Shown here: positions 1 to 5,907 of the stretch, one piece after another
Numbering within the stretch: the stretch's first letter is position 1
How the letters are laid out: every line of letters begins with the position of its first letter
Origin: DASSHC01 sp035693105
Lineage (GTDB): Bacteria; Chloroflexota; Chloroflexia; Thermomicrobiales; Thermomicrobiaceae
NCBI GenBank assembly: GCA_035693105.1
Contig: DASSHC010000052.1
Coordinates: 1-10,557 of the forward strand
Direction: 5' to 3'
DNA: 10,557 nucleotides
The notes under the pieces: generated by a model
The model's database searches: none
What the model was told of the DNA's origin: nothing
Seen by the model: only the letters and a program-made list of their open reading frames with translations
Made by a program: the position numbers and the translations under genes

Positions 1-3
1 TCT

Positions 4-36
4 CCCTGTCATCCCGAGCGCGGTCGAGGGATCCGT
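4..36 (+). repeat. 33-bp dispersed repeat, copy 1
   Basis: This element contains the core GTCATCCCGAGCGC and ends in GAGGGATCCGT. It matches the copies at 6345-6377 (reverse orientation) and 6432-6464 (same orientation) at 32 of 33 positions; the one difference is G at position 22 where the others have A. Bases 1-3 (TCT) also match the flank of the 6345 copy, so the shared stretch may be 36 bp and may continue beyond the window edge. Repeats of this kind translate to the spurious peptides 'CHPERSRGI' and 'LSSRAQSRDP', often seen in environmental high-GC genomes. The element's function is unknown. It may be one arm of an inverted pair whose partner lies outside the window. Confidence 0.85.
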
Positions 37-113
37 CTTGCCCTCCGCCCCATCCTCGTCGCCCGCCACACTATCAACCCCCACAGGCTGCGGGATGAGG
101 CCGCACGTTCGCC

Positions 114-143
114 TTGTCGCCGCCCGGTGTCACGCGATATATT
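114..143 (+). promoter_or_regulatory. Putative sigma70-type promoter of the TIR-STAND gene
   Basis: A -35-like TTGTCG (114-119, 4 of 6 to consensus) and a -10-like TATATT (138-143, 5 of 6) are separated by 18 bp. Transcription would start near 150, giving a leader of about 24 nt before the GTG at 174. The -10 lies wholly inside the spacer of the inverted repeat at 127-154. The in-frame TTG at 114 overlaps the -35 box and so is unlikely to be the translation start. This prediction is based on sequence match only. Confidence 0.5.
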
Positions 144-154
144 GTTCGTGACAC
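127..154. promoter_or_regulatory. Perfect inverted repeat, operator-like
   Basis: GTGTCACG (127-134) and CGTGACAC (147-154) are exact reverse complements separated by an AT-rich 12-bp spacer. The half-site centres lie 20 bp apart, about two helical turns, which suits a dimeric regulator bound on one DNA face. The spacer contains the proposed -10 box, so binding would be expected to block or remodel RNA polymerase. No regulator gene is present in the window and I cannot assign the site to a family. A stem-loop acting in RNA is less likely because the proposed transcription start (about 150) falls inside the right arm. Confidence 0.6.
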
Positions 155-173
155 ACATCGGATTGGAGCGGGC

Positions 174-2822
174 GTGACCGCGGCGATCGATCGGTCGAGA
201 CCCTTCGTCTTCGTCAGCTATGCGAGTCGCGATCGGGAGCGCGTGGTCCCGATCGTCGATGCGCTGCGCGCTGCCGGGGTTCAGGTCTGGCTCGATCAGC
301 ACGCCATCGAGGGGGGCGCCAGCTACGGGCAGGAGATCGCCCAGGCGATCGAGGACTGCGCCGCCTTCATGCTGATGTGCTCCGAGGCCTCGCTCGCCTC
401 GCGCAACTGCCGCCAGGAGATCGCCCTCGCCTGGAAGTACAACCGCCCCTACCTGCCCCTCCTGCTCGACCTCTCGCCCATCCCCAAGGAGATCGAGTAC
501 TGGTTGGAAGCCGCGCAGTGGGTCGAGGTGCTCGATCATCCCCAGGAGCAGTGGTTCGCGCGCGTGCGGCGCGCGCTGGAGCGGCTGGCTATCCTGACTC
601 CAGAGGAGGATGCGGCAGCTGAGGCCGGCGGCGACGACGGGGCCGGCGCCGCGCTCCCCGGTACCGGGCGGCTGACGCTGCCGCCGGAGCCGGCGCGGCT
701 GGTGGGGCGCGAGCGGGAGCTGGCCGACGCGCGGGCCGCGCTCGACGCGACGATGGATTCCCAGGGGAAAGTGCTGCTGCTCAGCGGCGAGGCCGGCATC
801 GGCAAGTCGGCGCTGGTCGAGACGTTGGTCTACGAGGCGGCGCTGCGCCACGCGCTGATTCTCACCGGCCACTCCTACGACCTCTCCTCGGCGCCGGCCT
901 ACGGGCCCTGGATTGAAGCCGCCCGCTCCTACCGTCCGGGGCCGGGGCTGCCCCCGCGCCCGACGGTGCTGGCGGAGGAAGAAGATTCGCCCCAGTCCAA
1001 GAGCCAGGCCGCGCTCTTCGACGAGGTCGTGCGCTTCCTGCGGGAGATCAGCGTGCGGCAGCCGGTGCTGGTGGTGCTGGAGGACATGCACTGGGCCGAT
1101 CAGGCCACGCTCGACCTGCTGCGCCACGTCGCGCGCCAGATCGGCGACGCCCGGATCATGCTCATCGGCACCTACCGCTCCGACGAGCTGGGACGGCGCA
1201 GCCCGCTGTCACAGCTCCTGCCCAACCTGACCCGCGAGGCCAGCCCCGTCCGGCTCGAGTTGAAGCGGCTGGACGACGAGGCCGTGCGCGAGCTGATCGC
1301 CATGCAGTACGAGCTGCCGCCCCAGGACCGCGACCGGCTGGTGGCCTACGTGCAGCAGCATGCCGAGGGGCACTCGCTCTACATCGGCGAGCTGCTGCGC
1401 ACGCTGGAGGACGAGGGCGTCCTGACCCAGCACGGCGACGCCTGGGAACTGGGCGACCTGGGGCAGATCATCGTGCCCAAGCTGGTGCGCGAGGTGATCG
1501 AGGCGCGCGTGGCCAAGCTGCCGGAGGAGACGCAGAAGGCGCTGTCGCTGGCCTCGGTCATCGGCGCGGAGATCCCGATCGAGGTCTGGGCCGAGGTCGG
1601 CGGCGAGTCGGAGGACGAGCTGCTGGAGACGATCGAGCGCGCCGAGGAGGCGCGCGTGCTCGCCTCCTCGCAGGACGGCACCAGCGTGCGCTTCACTCAC
1701 GCGCTGATCCGCGAGGCGCTCTACGACACGGTCGTGCCGCTGCGCCGCCGCCAGTGGCACCGCAAGACCGGCGAGGCGCTGGAGGCGCTGCCCAAGCCCG
1801 AGCCGGGCGCGGTCGCCTACCATTTCAAGCAGGCTTCCGATCCGCGAGCCATCCCCTGGCTGATCCGCTCCGGCGAGCGCGCCGAGCGCACCTCGGCCTA
1901 CGCCACCGCCGCGGAGCAGTACGACGAGGCGCTGCAGATGGCGCTGGAGGCCGGCGACGAGGGCGGGCAGGCGCGCGCCCGCGCTGCCACCGGCGAGCTG
2001 CTGCGCAAGCAGGGTCATTACCAGGAAGCGGGCGTCTGGCTGGAGGAGGCGCGCGCCGGGTTCGAGCAGCTCGGCGACCGCTCGGGGTTGGGCATCGCGC
2101 TGCACTACCTCGGCACCCTGGCGGCGGTGACCGGCGACTACCCTCGTGCCCGGGCGCTCTATGAGGAGAGCCTGGTGATCCGCCGCGAGCTGAACGAGCG
2201 CCCGCAGACGGCCAGCCTGCTCAGCAACCTGGGGATCGTCGCCCGCGGCAGCGGCGATCTGGAGAAGGCCTGCGCGCTCCACGAGGAGGCGTTGTCGCTG
2301 CGCCGCGCGCTCGGCGATCGCTGGGCGATCGCCAACTCCTTGAACAATCTGGCCAATACGCTGCTCGACCTGGGCGATCTGCCGAAGGCGCGCCAGCACC
2401 TCGAGGAGGCGGTCAAACTGCAGCGCGAGTTGGGCGACCGCTGGGCGCTGGCTAACGCGCTCAATAATCTGGCCAACGTGGTGCGCACCCAGGGCGACTG
2501 CGACACCGCCCACGTCCTCTACGGCGAGAGCCTGACGATCAACACCGATCTCGGCGACAATCAGGCGATCGCCTACCTGCTGGAGGACATCGGCGCGCTG
2601 GCGGTAGAAGAGGGCGCGCCCGACCGCGCGCTGCGGCTGATCGGCGCCGCCAACCGCATCCGCACCGAGATCGGCGTGCCGCGCGCGCCCGCTGAGGAAA
2701 CCAAGCTCGCGGCCCTGCTGGCCCGCCTGCGCGAGCAGATAGACGCCGAGGCCCAGGCGAACGCCGAGGCGGTCGGCGCCTCGATGGCGCTTGGCCAGGT
2801 CGTCGCCGAGGCGCTGGCCTGA
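174..2822 (+). CDS. TIR domain - STAND ATPase - TPR protein (NLR-like)
   Basis: This 882-residue protein is predicted to couple a TIR effector to an ATPase switch and a TPR sensor arm. Residues 10-130 form a bacterial TIR domain that starts FVFVSYASRD; the NADase-type glutamate is E82 in CRQE, although the usual Trp of the SxWC motif is Asn (SRNC). Residues 170-350 form an AAA_16-type ATPase with Walker A GEAGIGKS (205-212), Walker B VLVVLEDMHWAD (298-309) and a following IGTYRSDEL strand. Winged-helix and linker helices come next, and residues of about 602-820 are 40-residue TPR units. The tail (ALRLIGAANRIR onwards) resembles that of LuxR/cyclase-type STAND regulators of Chloroflexota. I chose GTG 174 because GGAG (165-168) lies 5 nt upstream and the proposed promoter lies just before it. 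The in-frame TTG at 114 would add 20 non-conserved residues. No signal peptide or membrane segment is seen. It could act in phage defence by NAD+ depletion or in regulation; neither is shown. It converges on the toxin gene downstream. Confidence 0.9.
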   Translation: MTAAIDRSRPFVFVSYASRDRERVVPIVDALRAAGVQVWLDQHAIEGGASYGQEIAQAIEDCAAFMLMCSEASLASRNCRQEIALAWKYNRPYLPLLLDLSPIPKEIEYWLEAAQWVEVLDHPQEQWFARVRRALERLAILTPEEDAAAEAGGDDGAGAALPGTGRLTLPPEPARLVGRERELADARAALDATMDSQGKVLLLSGEAGIGKSALVETLVYEAALRHALILTGHSYDLSSAPAYGPWIEAARSYRPGPGLPPRPTVLAEEEDSPQSKSQAALFDEVVRFLREISVRQPVLVVLEDMHWADQATLDLLRHVARQIGDARIMLIGTYRSDELGRRSPLSQLLPNLTREASPVRLELKRLDDEAVRELIAMQYELPPQDRDRLVAYVQQHAEGHSLYIGELLRTLEDEGVLTQHGDAWELGDLGQIIVPKLVREVIEARVAKLPEETQKALSLASVIGAEIPIEVWAEVGGESEDELLETIERAEEARVLASSQDGTSVRFTHALIREALYDTVVPLRRRQWHRKTGEALEALPKPEPGAVAYHFKQASDPRAIPWLIRSGERAERTSAYATAAEQYDEALQMALEAGDEGGQARARAATGELLRKQGHYQEAGVWLEEARAGFEQLGDRSGLGIALHYLGTLAAVTGDYPRARALYEESLVIRRELNERPQTASLLSNLGIVARGSGDLEKACALHEEALSLRRALGDRWAIANSLNNLANTLLDLGDLPKARQHLEEAVKLQRELGDRWALANALNNLANVVRTQGDCDTAHVLYGESLTINTDLGDNQAIAYLLEDIGALAVEEGAPDRALRLIGAANRIRTEIGVPRAPAEETKLAALLARLREQIDAEAQANAEAVGASMALGQVVAEALA
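1977..2633 (+). repeat. TPR-coding repeats with a 120-nt period
   Basis: Six 40-residue TPR-type units show a GD(Y/L)xxAR-like turn recurring near bases 2010, 2130, 2250, 2370, 2490 and 2610. The most alike pair encodes LGDRWAIANSLNNLAN (from 2310) and LGDRWALANALNNLAN (from 2430). The codons of the pair differ at several synonymous sites, so the likeness is kept at protein level rather than reflecting a very recent duplication. The array probably forms the sensor or oligomer-scaffold arm of the TIR-STAND protein. Confidence 0.8.
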
Positions 2823-2842
2823 GCCGGTCTCCGTGCGACGAA

Positions 2843-2866
2843 AAAAATCGACCTAAAAATCGACCT
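2843..2866. repeat. Exact 12-bp tandem duplication between convergent genes
   Basis: AAAAATCGACCT occurs twice back to back (2843-2854 and 2855-2866) in the 42-bp gap between the TIR gene and the toxin gene. The second copy runs into the toxin stop codon (2865-2867). Read on the - strand it gives two T-runs just after the toxin stop, preceded only by a weak ATCG/CGAT pairing. It might help end the toxin transcript, but no strong hairpin is visible. It may equally be a slippage scar or an insertion junction. Confidence 0.6.
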
Positions 2867-3299
2867 ACCGATAGCGATCCCAGGACTGCTTCTTAGCCGA
2901 CCACACGTAGACTTCGTTCCACGGCGTTGTCCCGTCGATGAGCGCATTGATGTGGCGCAGTGAATCGGTGAACGGCATGAGGCTGACTTGCGGTACGGAG
3001 ATGACACCGGCGTGCTCCGGTACAGGCAAGACGCCCCAGCGCATCGCCAACCCTCTCCAGGCATGAAAGAGGAGGACATAGTCCTTCCCGTTATGGGTCA
3101 CGAGGATTCGGCTCTCGTCCGTTGCTGCGATCAACTGCTCAGCATCAGTGGCAGTGCGCAGACCCCTCTCGCTCGCGGTCACGATGTCGTGGTGTGCACG
3201 AAGGAGGGTTATGAACGGAGGCGCTACGTCAGCATCAACGTGGAGCCGCGCTAACCTACGCCTCGTGGAAGGCAGCGTGGAGTGCGGAGCGGGCGTCAA
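2865..3299 (-). CDS. DUF5615 PIN-like toxin (type II toxin-antitoxin)
   Basis: This is a 144-residue protein of the DUF5615 (Mut7-C-like PIN) family, predicted to be the RNase-type toxin paired with the DUF433 gene just upstream. The start of the fold is LHVDADVAPPF with acidic D22 and D24. D52 follows in the TATDAEQL helix, and the strand VTHNGKDYVLLF carries D73; family members often read VTHNxxDF here. The C-terminal segment of about 60 residues is not diagnostic. The only normal start codon ahead of LHVDADV in this frame is TTG at 3299, which overlaps the antitoxin by 44 nt and implies translational coupling. A shorter product from an unusual start such as CTG at 3275 cannot be excluded. 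RNase activity is inferred from the family and not visible directly. Confidence 0.8.
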   Translation of the reverse strand: MTPAPHSTLPSTRRRLARLHVDADVAPPFITLLRAHHDIVTASERGLRTATDAEQLIAATDESRILVTHNGKDYVLLFHAWRGLAMRWGVLPVPEHAGVISVPQVSLMPFTDSLRHINALIDGTTPWNEVYVWSAKKQSWDRYR

Positions 3300-3570
3300 T
3301 CGCCTGCTGGTTCCGCAGGTAGTAGAGAATGGCCGCCTGCACCGCTTCTTCTGACAGTTCGCACTCTACGGCCGTGCGGCGGACATCCCAATTGGTCGCC
3401 TGCAGATAGGAGATCACCGTCCAGACAGACAGGCCACTGTCGGCGATCAGGGCGCGCTCCGGCCCCGGGCGATTTGGGTCCGGCACGATATAGCGGTCGA
3501 TGAGCGTGTCTCCTTGCTCAATCGGAATCACCCACTCATTCAACGGCGGCATGCGGCGTCTCGGAGCCAC
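3256..3570 (-). CDS. DUF433 antitoxin (type II toxin-antitoxin)
   Basis: This 104-residue DUF433 protein is predicted to be the DNA-binding antitoxin that neutralises the DUF5615 toxin encoded directly downstream. The N-terminal strand region includes IPIEQGDTLIDRY. It is followed by the family's helix-turn-helix-like segment, SVWTVISYL, then LSEEAVQAAILYYLRN and a short tail. The start is GTG at 3570; ATG at 3552 (residue 7) is an equally possible start, since neither has a strong ribosome binding site. It overlaps the toxin frame by 44 nt. Antitoxins of this kind usually repress their own operon, and the short inverted repeat at 3644-3657 upstream is a possible site. Its GC content is lower than that of the flanking metabolic genes. 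Confidence 0.82.
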   Translation of the reverse strand: MAPRRRMPPLNEWVIPIEQGDTLIDRYIVPDPNRPGPERALIADSGLSVWTVISYLQATNWDVRRTAVECELSEEAVQAAILYYLRNQQAIDARSALHAAFHEA

Positions 3571-3643
3571 GCTGAGTCTCGCATTCTTGGAGTCCCCCGC
3601 GAATAGCCGGGTGGTCCCGCTTGATTGCGACCGTCACTTCACA

Positions 3644-3657
3644 GACCATTCGTGGTC
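3644..3657. promoter_or_regulatory. Short inverted repeat upstream of the antitoxin gene
   Basis: GACCA and TGGTC are separated by 4 bases (TTCG on the + strand). The element lies 74 bp upstream of the antitoxin start and downstream of the TATAAT at 3700-3695. It could be an autoregulatory operator for the toxin-antitoxin operon or a small hairpin in its leader. A 5-bp repeat can arise by chance. Confidence 0.3.
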
Positions 3658-3694
3658 CGCGGCCGCTGCCCTGCAGCTTTCAGGCCATCACATG

Positions 3695-3706
3695 ATTATA
3701 TGTCAA
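3695..3706 (-). promoter_or_regulatory. Putative promoter element for the toxin-antitoxin operon
   Basis: On the - strand the perfect hexamers TTGACA (3706-3701) and TATAAT (3700-3695) sit directly next to each other, so they cannot both serve one promoter. If TATAAT is the -10, transcription starts about 118 nt before the antitoxin, but no good -35 lies 16-18 bp upstream. If TTGACA is the -35, the best downstream -10 (TGAAAG, 18-bp spacer) is poor. The site overlaps the last codons of the broken ORF. A promoter here is plausible but its geometry is unresolved. Confidence 0.35.
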
Positions 3707-3970
3707 GTGGCCAGGGAAGCTCGCGATGGATGAGCAAAGCGCCTCGCCAGCTACCCTCCGGCACGTATAACGGCACCAAGAAGACACGCTGCCTCGTCTC
3801 GTCGTGTCCGGCGTCCCGAGCTTCTTGCGATGAATGGGCAATAGCAACCACGAACGACTCGAGCGTAGCACGTCGAGGCACGATGTCAACGACCTCCAGT
3901 TCGCTCTCGCCGGCATGGCAACAAACACGGCCTCCATGTCCAGCATCGGAACAACAAGATCCTGAGCCAT
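3696..3970 (-). pseudogene. Unrecognised small ORF of about 92 codons, broken by one frameshift
   Basis: From ATG 3970 the frame reads a protein-like segment MAQDLVVPMLDMEAVFVAMP (residues 1-20) and then becomes improbable. From about 3908 the adjacent frame reads ESELEVVDIVPRRATLES and continues as a plausible protein (FVVAIAHSSQEARDAGHD, then VFLVPLYVPEG) to TAA at 3698-3696. Adding a single base near 3908 (GCGAG to GCGGAG) joins the two into a protein of about 92 residues. No slippery heptamer is seen, so programmed frameshifting is unlikely; a real mutation or an assembly error fits better. I do not recognise the family. It lies 33 nt after the thiamine enzyme and upstream of the toxin-antitoxin pair in the same direction, within the AT-richer stretch. 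The alternative is that only the 61-residue piece from GTG 3881 is translated. Confidence 0.5.
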
Positions 3971-4003
3971 ACGGTTGCCCGGCTGGTTTCCTCGATCAGC
4001 CCG

Positions 4004-5776
4004 CTACGGATGCGCCAATTGCACGTCCAGAATGGCGGTCTGGCCGCTCTGCACGCGCTCCAGCCCGCGGCGCAGCGCCGGCAGGACATCCTCCGGCGCC
4101 TCGACGCGCTCGCCGTAGCCGCCGACCACGGCCGCCAGCAGGTCGTAGCGCGGCGCGGGGAGCAGGTCGACCCCAATGAAGCGGTCGGCGCGCACCGAGT
4201 AGCCCTCCGGATAGTTGGCCACCAGCGGCTCCTTGGTAGCGTTGTAGCAGGTGTTGTTGTAGATCACGATCAGCACCGGCGCCTGTTGCAGCTGCATGGC
4301 CCAGAGCGCGGCCAGTGGCGCGCCGAAGACGAACGAGCCGTCACCGACCAGCGCCACCACCGGGCGGTCGGGCCGCGCCAGCTTGACCCCTAGCGCGCCG
4401 CCGAGCCCCCAGCCCAGCCCCGAGCCGCCGCTGACGAACCAGCTCCCCGGCTCGCGCGCCGGCACCTGCTGCCAGGTGGTGATGTTGTTGGTCACGGTTT
4501 CGTCGACGAAGACGCACTCGGGGTGCTCCGCGGCCAGCCGCCCGACGCAGTAGGCGAGCCAGGTGGAGGTCATTGGCTGCGTCTCGCTCGCGTTGTGGGC
4601 GGCGGCTTCCCAATCGGCCCGCTGGCGCTCGTGGCGCGCGGTCAGCGCGGCGCGCCGGGTCTCGATGCGCTGCCGGGCCTCGTCACCGAGCTGTGCCAGC
4701 GCGAAGTCGGCGATCAGGTCGAGCGCCTTGCCGGTGTCGGCGCGGATCGGCAGGTCGATCGGGAAGCTCCAGAGCGGGATGCGCTCCTTGACCGGGTCGA
4801 CGTCGATCTGGACGATCTGGGCGGTGGGCGCCGGCTGGTCGAGGCTCGGGATATAGGGGAAGTCGTGGTCGAGCGCCAGTACCAGGTCGGCCGACTCCAG
4901 CAGCGGCCGGGCGCGATAGCCCTGGTGCAGCGGGTTGTCGGCGGGGAAGTTGGCGCGGTTGCGCCACTCGACCACCGGCAGCGCCAGTTGCTCGGCCAGC
5001 CGCAGCAGGCCGTTGAAGCCGGCGCCGCTACGGCCGGTGTTGGCGGTCAGCACCAGCGGGCGCTCGGCCGCCACCAGCCGGCGCGCCACCTCGCGCAGCG
5101 CGTCGGGGTCGCCGGCGCCGAGGCCGACCGGCGGGAAGCGCCCAGGTTGGCCGATGGCGACCTCGCCGGGGCTGCTCATCAGTACCTCGCGCGGCAGCGT
5201 CAGGTAGGTTGGGCCGGGCGGCTCGCTGGCGGCGATCTGGAAGGCGCGGGCGACGACCTCGCCCACCTGATCCGGCCGCCGCAGCTCGTAGTCCCACTTG
5301 ACGTAGTTGCGCACGATGCCGTGCTGGTCGAGCTGCTCCTGCAGCCAGTGGATGTAGCTGCTGCGGCTGCCGCGCTGGCTGGGGTCGGTGGTGTAGGGCG
5401 CGCGCCCGGCCGCGATGACGACGGCGGCGCGGCCGCGCTGGGCGTCGTGCAGCATGCTCCCCAGGTTCTGCGAGCCGACGTCGACGTGGACCAGCACCGC
5501 CTGGGGACGACCGGTGGCGGCGTAGTAGCCGTGCGCGGCCGCCAGCGCCACCACCTCGAAGAGACAGAGGACGGTGCGCGGGACCGGGCGCCCCAGCGCC
5601 GCCAGCTTGGCCAGCGCCTCCTGGATCGGGAAGGTGTCGGTGCCGGGGTTGAGGAAGAGGCAGTCGACCCCCTGCGCCGCCAGCGCCTCGACATAGCCCT
5701 CGGCCGTCTCGCCCACGGGTACCAGCTCGGTGCCGGGCCGCGCGTTGCGCCCCGCGTCACGCTCCTCGATCGCCAT
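4004..5776 (-). CDS. Thiamine diphosphate-dependent enzyme, acetolactate synthase-like
   Basis: This 590-residue, apparently cytoplasmic enzyme belongs to the acetolactate synthase / benzoylformate decarboxylase superfamily. These enzymes cleave or ligate 2-oxo acids on thiamine diphosphate. The N-terminal Pyr domain (about 20-195) has the cofactor-activating glutamate E74 in LCLFEVVALAAAHGYY. The middle domain is about 215-360. The C-terminal PP domain has the metal and diphosphate motif GDGS (478-481) followed by NN (507-508), the usual GDGx(26)NN spacing. Length is normal for the family. The N-terminal phrase LFLNPGTDTFPIQEA marks a clade usually annotated only as 'thiamine pyrophosphate-requiring protein', so the substrate cannot be named and a true ilvB role is not supported. 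Start ATG 5776 has GGAGGTG (5793-5787) 10 nt upstream. The gene is divergent from the PPOX gene. Confidence 0.88.
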   Translation of the reverse strand: MAIEERDAGRNARPGTELVPVGETAEGYVEALAAQGVDCLFLNPGTDTFPIQEALAKLAALGRPVPRTVLCLFEVVALAAAHGYYAATGRPQAVLVHVDVGSQNLGSMLHDAQRGRAAVVIAAGRAPYTTDPSQRGSRSSYIHWLQEQLDQHGIVRNYVKWDYELRRPDQVGEVVARAFQIAASEPPGPTYLTLPREVLMSSPGEVAIGQPGRFPPVGLGAGDPDALREVARRLVAAERPLVLTANTGRSGAGFNGLLRLAEQLALPVVEWRNRANFPADNPLHQGYRARPLLESADLVLALDHDFPYIPSLDQPAPTAQIVQIDVDPVKERIPLWSFPIDLPIRADTGKALDLIADFALAQLGDEARQRIETRRAALTARHERQRADWEAAAHNASETQPMTSTWLAYCVGRLAAEHPECVFVDETVTNNITTWQQVPAREPGSWFVSGGSGLGWGLGGALGVKLARPDRPVVALVGDGSFVFGAPLAALWAMQLQQAPVLIVIYNNTCYNATKEPLVANYPEGYSVRADRFIGVDLLPAPRYDLLAAVVGGYGERVEAPEDVLPALRRGLERVQSGQTAILDVQLAHP

Positions 5777-5907
5777 CTCGCCCCCTCACCTCCCCAATTG
5801 TCAGCGACGAGCCCATTATAGGGGCGAACCACGCTGAGCGGAGTGTCATCGTCAGGCAGCCGCAGCCTATACTCAGCGGCGTGGGACGCTTGAGTCAAGG
5901 AGGACGC
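5777..5907. promoter_or_regulatory. Divergent promoter region, thiamine enzyme / PPOX gene
   Basis: On the - strand TATAAT (5820-5815) fits a -10 for the thiamine enzyme, with a leader of about 30 nt and a good Shine-Dalgarno (5793-5787); no convincing -35 is seen. On the + strand TATACT (5868-5873, 5 of 6) fits a -10 for the PPOX gene, with only a weak GTGTCA (5843-5848, 19-bp spacing) as -35. AAGGAGG at 5897-5903 is a strong ribosome binding site for the GTG at 5908. No clear operator is seen. Confidence 0.45.

Noticed and set aside
114..173. Upstream TTG start for the TIR-STAND gene
   Set aside because: It overlaps the proposed -35 box, has no ribosome binding site, and adds residues outside the TIR fold. 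GTG 174 has GGAG at 5 nt.
9..1127. Long - strand open frame opposite the TIR-STAND gene (likewise 1209-2513 -, 4523-5821 +, 6098-8137 +, 7635-9005 +, 8774-10555 -)
   Set aside because: These are open only because GC-rich third positions remove stops on the other strand or frame. Their translations are Arg/Gly/Ala/Leu-rich with no motifs, whereas the overlapping genes carry clear domains.
3900..3920. Programmed -1 frameshifting in the small ORF
   Set aside because: No X XXY YYZ slippery heptamer and no clear downstream stem are present. A mutation or a sequencing error is simpler.
3970..4006. Stop-codon read-through of the thiamine enzyme into the small ORF (same frame after TAG)
   Set aside because: The enzyme is complete at the usual length, the linker codons show no protein character, and the ORF has its own ATG. 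The shared frame has a one-in-three chance.
3625..4179. + strand frame of 184 codons across the AT-richer stretch
   Set aside because: It is rich in Ser/Pro/Arg with no domain, lacks a good start, and runs into the antisense of the thiamine enzyme, whose own frame is well supported.
4004..5776. Calling the thiamine enzyme ilvB (biosynthetic acetolactate synthase)
   Set aside because: There is no ilvN regulatory subunit or branched-chain gene nearby, and the N-terminal signature belongs to an uncharacterised clade.
5881..5907. GTG 5881 as start of the PPOX gene
   Set aside because: The strong AAGGAGG at 5897-5903 would then be inside the coding region. GTG 5908 is correctly spaced and gives the family's usual N-terminus.
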